Part shown: piece by piece, positions 8,591 to 16,367 of the stretch
Layout of the letters: each line of letters starts with the position of its first letter
Numbering within the stretch: the stretch's first letter is position 1
Source: UBA8106 sp913052135
GTDB lineage: Bacteria > Acidobacteriota > Vicinamibacteria > Vicinamibacterales > UBA823
Direction: 5' to 3'
NCBI GenBank assembly: GCA_913052135.1
Contig: CAJXDY010000034.1
Span: forward strand, 1-25,148
Length of the DNA stretch: 25,148 bases
The notes under the pieces: model-generated
Told to the model about the DNA's origin: nothing
Databases searched by the model: none
The model's input: the letters and a program-made list of their open reading frames with translations, nothing else
Made by a program: the position numbers and the translations under genes

Positions 8591-9736
8591 TTAAGAACCT
8601 ACAACTTCTCGAAACACTCGCAGAAAATTTCCTCCCAGTATTTTTTCAATGTGTGATGCTGTATAGCCTCGCTTCTCAAGACCGTCAGCCAACACCAGCA
8701 TCCGAAAAGGTGTGTTTAATTCCTGAATTAAAACATGTTTGGGAAAAACTTCAGAAAGACCGTTTGCGATTTCCTGCGAAGCGGTCACCTGCGACAAGTG
8801 GAGGCGGGCTGCAACGTTGTCCACTGTTTCAACCTCCATAGAGTGATCGCTTCCAAAGCCGACATGATCGATCCCTGCAATCTGGACTACATGGTGAATA
8901 TGATCAAGTGCTGCATTCAGACTTACGGTGTCTGCCGTGGTTAACCATTCACTAATGTTGAATATACCGACGACGCCTCCCTTGTCGGCTAATGCCCGAA
9001 TTTGCTGATCGGTCCGATTACGAAGCGAACGATATAAGGCTCGGCAACCGACATGCGTAAACACACACGGCTGCCTTGAGATTGCAATGGCGTCAAGAGT
9101 CGTCTTGTCGCCACAGTGAGATAAATCGATCAGTATACCTAGTTCGTTACAACGTTCGACTACATCAACCCCGAAATGACTTAAAGTGCCATCGTTGCGA
9201 TCACGGTAGCCGTTTCCAACTTGATTTCGTGTATCGTGCGTTAACTGTAAAACCCGTAGACCAAGATCAAAAAACATTCGCAGCATGGCCAACTCGCCAT
9301 TTAAGATACTGGCATCCTGAGATAGATACACCATGGCAAACTTACCAGCGCGCTTGGCATCCTCAATATCCTTCGCCGAGAGCACTCGCACCACGACATC
9401 TTGATGTTTGTCTAGTTCTTCGTTCCAGCGAGCAAAAAGTCGTAGTGCCTCATTCAGGGAGCGCCCACGTCGACTAATCGCAACATCCCAAAAAGCTGCT
9501 GTTTGACCGGATACTCGCATGGCCTCAAGCGTTTCGGCCGAAAGTGTAGGCGCATTATCTTGCGTGTAGAGTAGTGCATCAATACTGATTGAAGCCTCAA
9601 ACAATGCACGAAGTTCGCGTGATACAACCGGCGGCTTATTCACTGAACTCTGGGCTACCAGATGGGAAGGGAAACCGCCCACCAAGGTGGATACCGATGC
9701 AGCCGCTTTGACAAATGCTCTTCGATTCAATCGCAT
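8591..9736 (-). CDS. Exported M19 membrane-dipeptidase homologue with altered metal site
   Basis: Homologue of peptidase family M19 (renal/membrane dipeptidase), 381 residues. The N-terminus MRLNRRAFVKAAASVSTLVG has a Tat-like RR motif and signal ending near AQS (residue 30). The family core is clear: LRVLQLTHDTRNQVGNGYRD (about 160-180), GILIDLSHCGDKTT (His207), PCVFTHVGCRALYRSLRNRT (His228), ADKGGVVGIF and HVGFGSDHS. The usual first motif DGHND is replaced by DALLY (residues 53-57), losing the His and Asp ligands. The bridging Glu of the VEGG block is Gln140 (LSQDA). So three of five canonical zinc ligands appear replaced. It may be a non-peptidase or a single-metal variant. It sits upstream of two exported amidohydrolases on the same strand. 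Confidence 0.85.
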   Translation of the reverse strand: MRLNRRAFVKAAASVSTLVGGFPSHLVAQSSVNKPPVVSRELRALFEASISIDALLYTQDNAPTLSAETLEAMRVSGQTAAFWDVAISRRGRSLNEALRLFARWNEELDKHQDVVVRVLSAKDIEDAKRAGKFAMVYLSQDASILNGELAMLRMFFDLGLRVLQLTHDTRNQVGNGYRDRNDGTLSHFGVDVVERCNELGILIDLSHCGDKTTLDAIAISRQPCVFTHVGCRALYRSLRNRTDQQIRALADKGGVVGIFNISEWLTTADTVSLNAALDHIHHVVQIAGIDHVGFGSDHSMEVETVDNVAARLHLSQVTASQEIANGLSEVFPKHVLIQELNTPFRMLVLADGLEKRGYTASHIEKILGGNFLRVFREVVGS

Positions 9737-9820
9737 GCATTCTCTTTTGGATTCAAAACGGGACTACTTGACATGACAGAACCTAGTTCCTTGAGGCCCC
9801 CAAGAATTCTTTATAGCGCT

Positions 9821-9843
9821 CGATTCTTTTGGTTAAAGAATCG
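9821..9843 (-). terminator. Hairpin just downstream of the GH127/GH146 glycosidase gene
   Basis: A perfect 9-bp inverted repeat, CGATTCTTT / AAAGAATCG with a 5-base loop, begins 7 bases past the stop of the minus-strand glycosidase. The position fits a transcription terminator. Read on the minus strand, no U-run follows, so it could instead be a stability or processing hairpin. Confidence 0.4.
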
Positions 9844-9849
9844 TAATAA

Positions 9850-12258
9850 TTATTGCGCATTCTGCAGGTCTCGCACGAGACGCAGATCGAAAAGACTGCC
9901 CGCTATAGCTTCCTCACGAGCCTCGAACCTAACAGTGATTTGGGTTTTTCCCTGAGTTACAGAGAGCGGAAGCGAGTACGCGCGGTCTAGAAATTCACTT
10001 GGATGATACTCCAGTGTTTCGGTCGCCACATGTTCACCATCTATAAGTATATTGAAGCTGCGCAGCAAACCACCACTACCCCGATAGGTGCACATCAGTG
10101 TCAACGGCACGTCGGGATCTGCCAGTAAATCGTAGCTAAACCAACCACCAGCCGCCGCTTGCCGTGACGGTAAACTCTCAAACTCGCCTTCGATCGTGGT
10201 TGCTTCACCCTTAAGGCCGTGGGCGACTTCACTGTTCATTTGACTGACATCGACCGAATCGACCGTCTGTTCTCCAATCTCCAGACGACGAGCATCCATT
10301 GCAGCGAGGTTAGCTTCATGCTCCGTCCACTCAACCTGGCTGTACCGCTTAAAATAGACTGTGTACCGAGTGTCAAACATTGTGTAGAAAGGAGACAGGC
10401 GCAAGTCTCGTGGTCGACTACCATTCACGATCTGGAAATGGAGCGGTTCCCCATCAATCGGTTCGATGCCATCCAGTATTGACTGGAGGTCGCCTACGAG
10501 CCCAACATCTTCAACCGACGCGATGCGGGTCAGCCGCGGCGCGCTGCGTCCATAACGCGTCGCTTCGTCTAATCCAGCACGCCCAAGGTCACCGCCAAGC
10601 ACGAGAGGCCCGTACAACAAAGCGACTGTATTTGGATCATCTGGCATCGTCTCAGTCCGTAAGCTCATCGGTAAATCAACTTCCACAATGTCGCCTGAGT
10701 TCCAGATTCGCTGTACTGACACATAGGAACCTGCAGTTGCCTCTATCAACTCCGGCTCACCATTAATCATCACTTCCATCCCATCCATTGCCCAACCGGG
10801 ATATCGAATCTTGAGCGTTAACTCCAGTGGTTCCTCTGTTTCTAGTGTCAAACGTGTGGACTCTGTATAAGGAAATGTTGTTTCCTGTGTGACAACCAAT
10901 CCTTTGTCCATCCAAGTTAACTCCGAGGCAATGAATAAGTTCACGTAGAGCGACTGGTCATCGAAAAAATAGATGGTATCCGCATACTTCGCGTGGTTTT
11001 CTAGGCCAGTTCCAACGCAGCACCAGAAGGACTCGTCTGGGGTCGCATAGGTCTTGAACGAACCAGGGCGGAGGGGACAGTAGTACATGACCATGCCAGT
11101 TTTTGGGTCCTGCGAACCTAGGATTTGGTTAAATAAACCCCGCTCGTAAAAATCCATGGTCTCTGCCGAGGGTGACCATCCAAATAGATGACGTGTTAAC
11201 TTCAGCATGTTGTACGTATTACACGTCTCAGCGCTGACAGTACCAAGTTGCTGTGAAAACGTGTCAACAGGAAAGAAACGTTCGTCATAGGTGTTACCAC
11301 CAATGACGTACGATCTGTGGTTCGCCACACGATCCCAAAAAAATGTGGCAATGTCACGATACCGTTGTTCCCCAGTCAGTTCGTACTGACGAGCAGTGCC
11401 GATGATCTTTGGTATCTGAGTGTTGCCGTGCAATCCATTCAGGGCATCCTCTCCAACCGCAAGTGGATCAAGTACGGCGCGATGTTCAAACGCCCGTGCC
11501 AAATCAAGGTAGTCGTTATTCCCTGTGACAGCATACAGGTTCGCCAGCAGGTCATTCATGCCGCCAAACTCGGTGTCGAGTGCGCGTTGCTGCTGCTCAA
11601 GACTTAGACGGTCGACACGCCCTTTGACCCAGTCAGCCATTCGAGTAACCACCTTTAATGCTTGTGGGTTCTCAACGAGTTGATAGACGTCAAGCAGCCC
11701 AACCATGATCTTGTGGATTGTGTAGTACGGTGCCCACACACGCTCACGCTGCTCCACTCGGTCAAATAACTCCTCGGGAAACGCAGACAGATACCCTGCA
11801 TTAAATCCTTGCGTCTCTAATGCCTGTTGAATCTCAACCAAATGCTCGACCATTTCATTAGCGCGTTGCTTGAATCGCTCATCACCTGTACTGGCGAACA
11901 TTAAGGCATTCGCTGTCAGATAATGGCCCATGGTGTGGCCACGTAACTCGACATCCGGCGCTTCCCATCCACCCAAGGGATCAACCGACGAGGGTAAACC
12001 GGCATTGATGCGGAATGTATGTAGTAGTCGCGGTTGATCGAGAGCAAGTAAATACTCTTGGCTTAACTCCATCGCACTGCGAAACTCACTAGTGAGCAAG
12101 CGCACGTCCTGGAGCCGAAAAGGGCGAGCCGCTGGCGGCCTTGCATCGGACACAATAACTCCGCCGTCCACCGGAAACTGATTCGAGGGATTGCATGCCG
12201 CCACGCTCAGCCACACCACTGTCCCAAGGAAATAAACCCATACACAACGAATATCCAT
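9850..12258 (-). CDS. Lipoprotein beta-L-arabinofuranosidase-type glycosidase (GH127/GH146 clan, DUF1680)
   Basis: Retaining glycosidase of the zinc-thiolate type that uses a Cys nucleophile; the clan's known activity is release of L-arabinofuranose. It has 802 residues. The lipoprotein signal ends in WLSVAAC (Cys22). The catalytic domain (about 45-440) carries LRGHTMGHYLTANALMFAST (105-124), WAPYYTIHKIMVGLLDVYQ, SAETCNTYNMLKLTRHLFG with Glu344 and Cys346, and FWCCVGTGLENHAKY with Cys413 and Cys414. These are equivalents of the HypBA1 Glu338/Cys340/Cys417/Cys418 set. Beta-rich domains follow, with a C-terminal accessory domain from about 660. The length and LRGH...GHYL motif point to GH146 rather than strict GH127. 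It is divergent from the araBDA operon across 176 bases, which argues for co-regulation and arabinose release outside the cytoplasm. Confidence 0.88.
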   Translation of the reverse strand: MDIRCVWVYFLGTVVWLSVAACNPSNQFPVDGGVIVSDARPPAARPFRLQDVRLLTSEFRSAMELSQEYLLALDQPRLLHTFRINAGLPSSVDPLGGWEAPDVELRGHTMGHYLTANALMFASTGDERFKQRANEMVEHLVEIQQALETQGFNAGYLSAFPEELFDRVEQRERVWAPYYTIHKIMVGLLDVYQLVENPQALKVVTRMADWVKGRVDRLSLEQQQRALDTEFGGMNDLLANLYAVTGNNDYLDLARAFEHRAVLDPLAVGEDALNGLHGNTQIPKIIGTARQYELTGEQRYRDIATFFWDRVANHRSYVIGGNTYDERFFPVDTFSQQLGTVSAETCNTYNMLKLTRHLFGWSPSAETMDFYERGLFNQILGSQDPKTGMVMYYCPLRPGSFKTYATPDESFWCCVGTGLENHAKYADTIYFFDDQSLYVNLFIASELTWMDKGLVVTQETTFPYTESTRLTLETEEPLELTLKIRYPGWAMDGMEVMINGEPELIEATAGSYVSVQRIWNSGDIVEVDLPMSLRTETMPDDPNTVALLYGPLVLGGDLGRAGLDEATRYGRSAPRLTRIASVEDVGLVGDLQSILDGIEPIDGEPLHFQIVNGSRPRDLRLSPFYTMFDTRYTVYFKRYSQVEWTEHEANLAAMDARRLEIGEQTVDSVDVSQMNSEVAHGLKGEATTIEGEFESLPSRQAAAGGWFSYDLLADPDVPLTLMCTYRGSGGLLRSFNILIDGEHVATETLEYHPSEFLDRAYSLPLSVTQGKTQITVRFEAREEAIAGSLFDLRLVRDLQNAQ

Positions 12259-12434
12259 CGCGACTCTGAACTCCTCTCCGTTATTCGACGCGTTGACTTC
12301 TCGTATGATGGCATTATTCTATGCGAAGGTTTTTCGCTAGTGTTACCTTTCTCTCCAAGTTCGATACACTGGCATCTCAATTCGGTGATACAAAAGGAAT
12401 TTAAAGGAGAGAAGTTTGCAAGCTATGGGGTACC
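12259..12434. promoter_or_regulatory. Divergent control region of the arabinose locus
   Basis: Intergenic DNA between the minus-strand glycosidase and araB. It holds a candidate plus-strand promoter (12293-12320), a small inverted repeat GCGAA-N5-TTCGC (12323-12337) and two GATACA direct repeats (12363-12368 and 12387-12392, 24 bases apart) that could bind a regulator. No regulator gene lies in the window, so any operator assignment is a guess. Confidence 0.5.
12293..12320 (+). promoter_or_regulatory. Candidate sigma-70-type promoter for araBDA operon
   Basis: TTGACT (12293-12298), a 16-base spacer and TATTCT (12315-12320). The -35 matches 5 of 6 consensus bases; the -10 matches 4 of 6. The small inverted repeat at 12323-12337 would overlap the start of transcription, where an operator could act. 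Confidence 0.35.
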
Positions 12435-12445
12435 GTGGCAATTGA
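12416..12445 (+). CDS. Possible 9-codon leader ORF overlapping the araB start
   Basis: The only strong Shine-Dalgarno here, AAAGGAG (12403-12409), is 25 bases from the araB GTG but 6 bases from a TTG at 12416. That TTG opens TTG CAA GCT ATG GGG TAC CGT GGC AAT TGA, out of frame with araB and ending inside it. It could be a leader peptide whose translation couples to araB, or chance. Confidence 0.2.
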   Translation: MQAMGYRGN

Positions 12446-14129
12446 TTCGGGTCGGCGGTTTGCAATCGGTATCGACTACGGGACCAACAGTGTCCGGGCG
12501 TTGATTGTAGACGTTGCTAATGGTGCAGAGGTGGCAACCGCTGTTTACCAGTACCCTAGTGGTATAGCTGGTGTCCTGCAGGATCCAAAAGATCCGAACG
12601 TTGCACGGCAAAATCCAAATGATTACATCAAGGGGTTCGCTCGGTCAGTGAGCCAAGCCGTGAAAGCTGCAAGACGGAAGAGGGGCTTTCATTCTGAACG
12701 TGTTGTCGGTATTGGCATTGACTCGACTGGCTCGACCCCAATCCCAGTAGATCGTGATGGAATGCCGCTCGCCTTCCAGGAAAGATTCAGTAAACACTTC
12801 GCAGCGCAGGCCTGGCTTTGGAAGGACCACACGGGGCACGCTGAAGCAGCTGAAATTACCGAAAAAGCAGCAGGTCACCCAGACCGGTATTTGACCAAAT
12901 GTGGAGGAACCTATTCAAGTGAATGGTACTGGTCGAAAATTCTTCATTGCAAGCGGACCTCGCCAAAGATTTTTAACGCAGCCTATGCCTGGGTCGAACT
13001 GGCAGATTTTGTTCCAGCTTTCATTACAGGACATACAAATCCCTTAACACTAAGTCGTGGCATCTGCGCGGCCGGTCACAAGGCAATGTACAGCGAAAGC
13101 TGGGGTGGCCTACCCAGCGAGTCCTTTTTGAGATCCTTGGATCCTGCACTAGCGTCACTTCGACGACGCTACGCGCAGCGAGCGGTACCGTCGGACCATA
13201 AGGCGGGTGGCTTAAGTGCGAGCTTAGCCAACCAAGTCGGTTTACCGAAAGGGATTCCAGTGGCTGTGGGGGCCTTCGATGCCCATATGGGCGCGGTCGG
13301 CGCAGGTATCACCCCGGGCACACTCGTAAAGATTCTTGGCACCAGCACCTGCGACATGATGGTCGCCCCGATGAATGAGACGCTGCCCGACATCCCAGGC
13401 CTGTGCGGCATCGTGCCAAACTCAATCGTCCCAGGAACATACGGCCTCGAAGCTGGCCAATCGGCAGTTGGCGATATCTTTAACTGGTTTACCAACTCGC
13501 TGGCTCCCAACAAATACACAATTAGAGGTGATGCTCACATAAATCTGACCCGGGCAGCTACACGGCTGAAACCTGGTGAAAGCGGGCTTCTCGCGCTTGA
13601 TTGGAACAACGGTAATCGCACTATCCTCGTTGACCCACTACTCAGTGGGTTACTACTGGGACAGACGTTGCAGACAACCGCACCGGAAGTCTATCGGGCA
13701 CTCGTCGAAGCGACCGCATTCGGAGCAGTCACGATTATTAATCGCGTCGAAGAATATGGTGTCCGTGTGCGTGAGGTGGTCAATTGTGGTGGCATTGCTG
13801 AAAAAAATCCGTTCATCATGCAGGTATATGCGGATGTCTGCAATCGTCCAATGAAAATTAGTCGCTCCGCACAGACTTGCGCGTTAGGTGCGGCTATTTT
13901 CGGCTCGGTCGTTGGGGGGGCTCATCGAACCGTTAAAAGCGCGCAGCGTCACATGACGGGAGTTAAGCAGACAATCTATCGGCCACGCCAAAGTGCAGTG
14001 AAAATCTACGCGGAACTGTACCAATTGTACAGATGTCTGCACGATACCTTTGGTGTAACGGGACAAGCCATGCCGCTTGACGGCATCATGAAAGAGCTGA
14101 TCAAGATTAGAAGTCGTGTGCGACGTTAA
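12435..14129 (+). CDS. araB: Ribulokinase
   Basis: FGGY-family sugar kinase that phosphorylates L-ribulose to L-ribulose 5-phosphate, the second step of L-arabinose catabolism, in the cytoplasm. It has 564 residues, like other AraB proteins. The opening FAIGIDYGTNSVRALIVDV is the phosphate-binding loop; IGIDSTGSTPIPVD (about 94-106), WKDHTGHAEAAEI (about 129-141), KCGGTYSSEWYWSKIL (155-170) and GAFDAHMGAVGAGITPG with catalytic Asp282 are ribulokinase signatures, followed by LGTSTCDMM. GTG at 12435 is the best in-frame start; its ribosome-binding site is unclear because the strong AAAGGAG lies 25 bases away. It is the first gene of a six-gene plus-strand run; araD follows after 34 bases. Confidence 0.95.
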   Translation: MAIDSGRRFAIGIDYGTNSVRALIVDVANGAEVATAVYQYPSGIAGVLQDPKDPNVARQNPNDYIKGFARSVSQAVKAARRKRGFHSERVVGIGIDSTGSTPIPVDRDGMPLAFQERFSKHFAAQAWLWKDHTGHAEAAEITEKAAGHPDRYLTKCGGTYSSEWYWSKILHCKRTSPKIFNAAYAWVELADFVPAFITGHTNPLTLSRGICAAGHKAMYSESWGGLPSESFLRSLDPALASLRRRYAQRAVPSDHKAGGLSASLANQVGLPKGIPVAVGAFDAHMGAVGAGITPGTLVKILGTSTCDMMVAPMNETLPDIPGLCGIVPNSIVPGTYGLEAGQSAVGDIFNWFTNSLAPNKYTIRGDAHINLTRAATRLKPGESGLLALDWNNGNRTILVDPLLSGLLLGQTLQTTAPEVYRALVEATAFGAVTIINRVEEYGVRVREVVNCGGIAEKNPFIMQVYADVCNRPMKISRSAQTCALGAAIFGSVVGGAHRTVKSAQRHMTGVKQTIYRPRQSAVKIYAELYQLYRCLHDTFGVTGQAMPLDGIMKELIKIRSRVRR

Positions 14130-14163
14130 TAGGTATGCCGATAATACTGAGGGACGATATCTT

Positions 14164-14856
14164 ATGCTCGACGAACTGAAGATTGAGGTCTGTCAGGCCA
14201 ACCGCGATCTCGTATCGCATGGTCTCGTAACGTTAACCTGGGGTAATGTCAGCGGCATCTGCCCAGAACGAAAAAATGTCGTAATTAAACCGAGTGGGGT
14301 TCCATATGACACACTCCAACCAGAACACATGGTCGTCGTTAGCCTAGATGGCGAGGTCGTGGAAGGAACGCTCCGCCCATCATCTGATACACCGACTCAC
14401 ATTACTCTCTATCAAGCCTTTGACAGTATCGGGGGAATAACCCATACACATAGTCGACACGCCACTATGTTCGCGCAAGCTAGACAAGAGATCCCCTGTC
14501 TGGGAACAACCCATGCCGATCACTTTCAGGGACCAATACCGGTAACCCGTCAACTCAGCGAGGCAGAGGTGCGCCATGACTATGAGTCCAATACTGGTCA
14601 CGTTATCCGAGAACGGTTCAAAGAATTAGATCCGTTGGAGATACCCGGTGTACTCGTGGCGGGCCACGCGCCGTTCACATGGGGTCGCACCGTTCGTCAA
14701 TCGGTTGAAAACGCACAAGCGCTCGACGCATTAGCCGAGATGGCCTTAGGCACTTATGCCATCAGCGCTGATAAGGTCGCGCCACTCGAAAAATACATTC
14801 TCGAGAAACATTACCAACGAAAACATGGCAAGTCGGCGTACTATGGACAACGCTAG
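14164..14856 (+). CDS. araD: L-ribulose-5-phosphate 4-epimerase
   Basis: Zinc-dependent class II aldolase-fold enzyme that converts L-ribulose 5-phosphate to D-xylulose 5-phosphate. It has 230 residues from ATG 14164, against 231 in E. coli, with GAGG about 11 bases upstream. An upstream start at 14116 would overlap the end of araB and add residues unlike the family. Visible motifs are VTLTWGNVSG (22-31), VIKPSGVPYD, SSDTPTH with Asp75, GITHTHSRHAT with zinc ligands His94 and His96, TTHADHFQGPIPVTR with Asp119, and VAGHAPFTWG with His168. It lies between araB and araA in a tight operon. Confidence 0.95.
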   Translation: MLDELKIEVCQANRDLVSHGLVTLTWGNVSGICPERKNVVIKPSGVPYDTLQPEHMVVVSLDGEVVEGTLRPSSDTPTHITLYQAFDSIGGITHTHSRHATMFAQARQEIPCLGTTHADHFQGPIPVTRQLSEAEVRHDYESNTGHVIRERFKELDPLEIPGVLVAGHAPFTWGRTVRQSVENAQALDALAEMALGTYAISADKVAPLEKYILEKHYQRKHGKSAYYGQR

Positions 14857-14883
14857 CTCCGCATAATCTGCCAGCATCCAATC

Positions 14884-16359
14884 ATGAGAGACCTAGACTC
14901 CTACGAAGCATGGTTCATCACCGGTAGCCAGCACTTGTACGGCAAGGAGGTGCTCCGGAAGGTTGACGAACATGCTCAGCAAATTGCTCGAGAGCTCAAC
15001 TCATCCAGTGAGATTCCTGTGCGCATCGTCCATAAACCTGTGGTGGCAACTTCGGACGCGATTCATGGTGTTTGCCAGGAGGCCAGCCGTGACGACAGCT
15101 GTGTCGGCATCATTACTTGGATGCATACGTTCTCACCCGCGAAGATGTGGATCAGCGGTCTTCGCGTACTCCAGAAACCGCTCGCGCATTTACATACCCA
15201 GTTCAACCGAGATATTCCATGGTCAACAATCGACATGGATTTTATGAATATCAACCAGTCCGCGCATGGAGGGCGTGAATTCGGACATATCTGCACTCGC
15301 ATGGGCCTTCGTCGCAAAGTGATTGTCGGACATTGGCAGGATGCAGCGACCGTAGCAGATCTCGCTGCATGGACACGTGCCGCGGTCGCTTGGCACGACG
15401 CCCAAGGAGCTCACATTGCACGGTTCGGAGATAATATGCGGGATGTTGCCGTTACCGAAGGTGACAAAGTTGAAGCGCAAATCCAATTCGGGTATGCGGT
15501 GAACGGATTTGGGTTGGGTGATTTAGTCGCGGCAGTTGATGGCATCACGGACGAAGCAACCGACCGACTTCTACAGGAATATGATGATTGTTACTCAGTA
15601 ACGGTTGCACTCAGTCCCAGGGGTGAACGGAGAGAATCGCTTCGAGATGCTGCTCGCATCGAATTGGGGCTCCGCACATTTCTCGAACAGGGAAATTTTA
15701 AAGCTTTTACTGATACTTTTGAGAACTTGCACGGATTGCGGCAACTCCCTGGTATCGCGGTCCAGCGGTTAATGAACGACGGTTATGGATTCGCCGCTGA
15801 AGGTGATTGGAAAACTGCAGCCCTCGTACGGGCCATGAAAGTGATGGCAGAAGGTTTGAAGGGTGGCACTTCTTTTATGGAGGATTATACCTATCATTTG
15901 GACCCAAGCAATCCGATGGTGCTGGGGGCACATATGCTTGAAATTTGTCCCTCGATCGCTGCCAACACTCCGTCGGTCGAGATTCACCCGCTGTCGATCG
16001 GAGAACGTGAGGACCCGGTACGACTTATCTTCGAAGCAGCTCCCGGAGAGGCTGTTAATGTCGCCATCCAAGATTTGGGCGATGAATTTAGGATGCTCGT
16101 CAATGAGGTCGATGTCGTCTCACCACCTGAAATGCTTCCAAAACTGCCGGTGGCTCGCGCTTTGTGGAAGCCCCGACCAGATCTGAAAACTGCAACCACA
16201 GCTTGGATTCTTGCCGGTGGTCCTCACCATACAAGTTTCAGCCAGGCTTTGCATTCCGAACACCTAGAAAATTTTGCTGAAATGACAGGCCTTCAACTCT
16301 TGGTGATCGACAATGACACGTCGGTGCGAGCTTTTAAGAGTGCCCTAAATAGGCGTTAA
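14884..16359 (+). CDS. araA: L-arabinose isomerase
   Basis: Manganese-dependent isomerase that converts L-arabinose to L-ribulose, the first catabolic step. It has 491 residues from ATG 14884 (E. coli AraA is 500). It opens EAWFITGSQHLYG, the AraA hallmark, then GIITWMHTFSPAKMWI and AHLHTQFNRDIPW. Metal ligands fall at the positions known from E. coli: Glu306 (FAAEGDWKTAA), Glu333 (SFMEDYTYHL), His350 (GAHMLEICPS) and His449 (GGPHHTSFSQAL). The gene order araB-araD-araA is intact, with 27 bases after araD and 8 before the symporter. Confidence 0.96.
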   Translation: MRDLDSYEAWFITGSQHLYGKEVLRKVDEHAQQIARELNSSSEIPVRIVHKPVVATSDAIHGVCQEASRDDSCVGIITWMHTFSPAKMWISGLRVLQKPLAHLHTQFNRDIPWSTIDMDFMNINQSAHGGREFGHICTRMGLRRKVIVGHWQDAATVADLAAWTRAAVAWHDAQGAHIARFGDNMRDVAVTEGDKVEAQIQFGYAVNGFGLGDLVAAVDGITDEATDRLLQEYDDCYSVTVALSPRGERRESLRDAARIELGLRTFLEQGNFKAFTDTFENLHGLRQLPGIAVQRLMNDGYGFAAEGDWKTAALVRAMKVMAEGLKGGTSFMEDYTYHLDPSNPMVLGAHMLEICPSIAANTPSVEIHPLSIGEREDPVRLIFEAAPGEAVNVAIQDLGDEFRMLVNEVDVVSPPEMLPKLPVARALWKPRPDLKTATTAWILAGGPHHTSFSQALHSEHLENFAEMTGLQLLVIDNDTSVRAFKSALNRR

Positions 16360-16367
16360 GGATTTCT

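Noticed and set aside
13914..13920. G7 run inside araB (also C7 in nhaC at 1355-1361 and G7 in the symporter at 17660-17666) as phase-variation switches
   Set aside because: About two or three 7-base G/C runs are expected by chance in 25 kb, the frames are intact and these gene types are not typical phase-variable targets.
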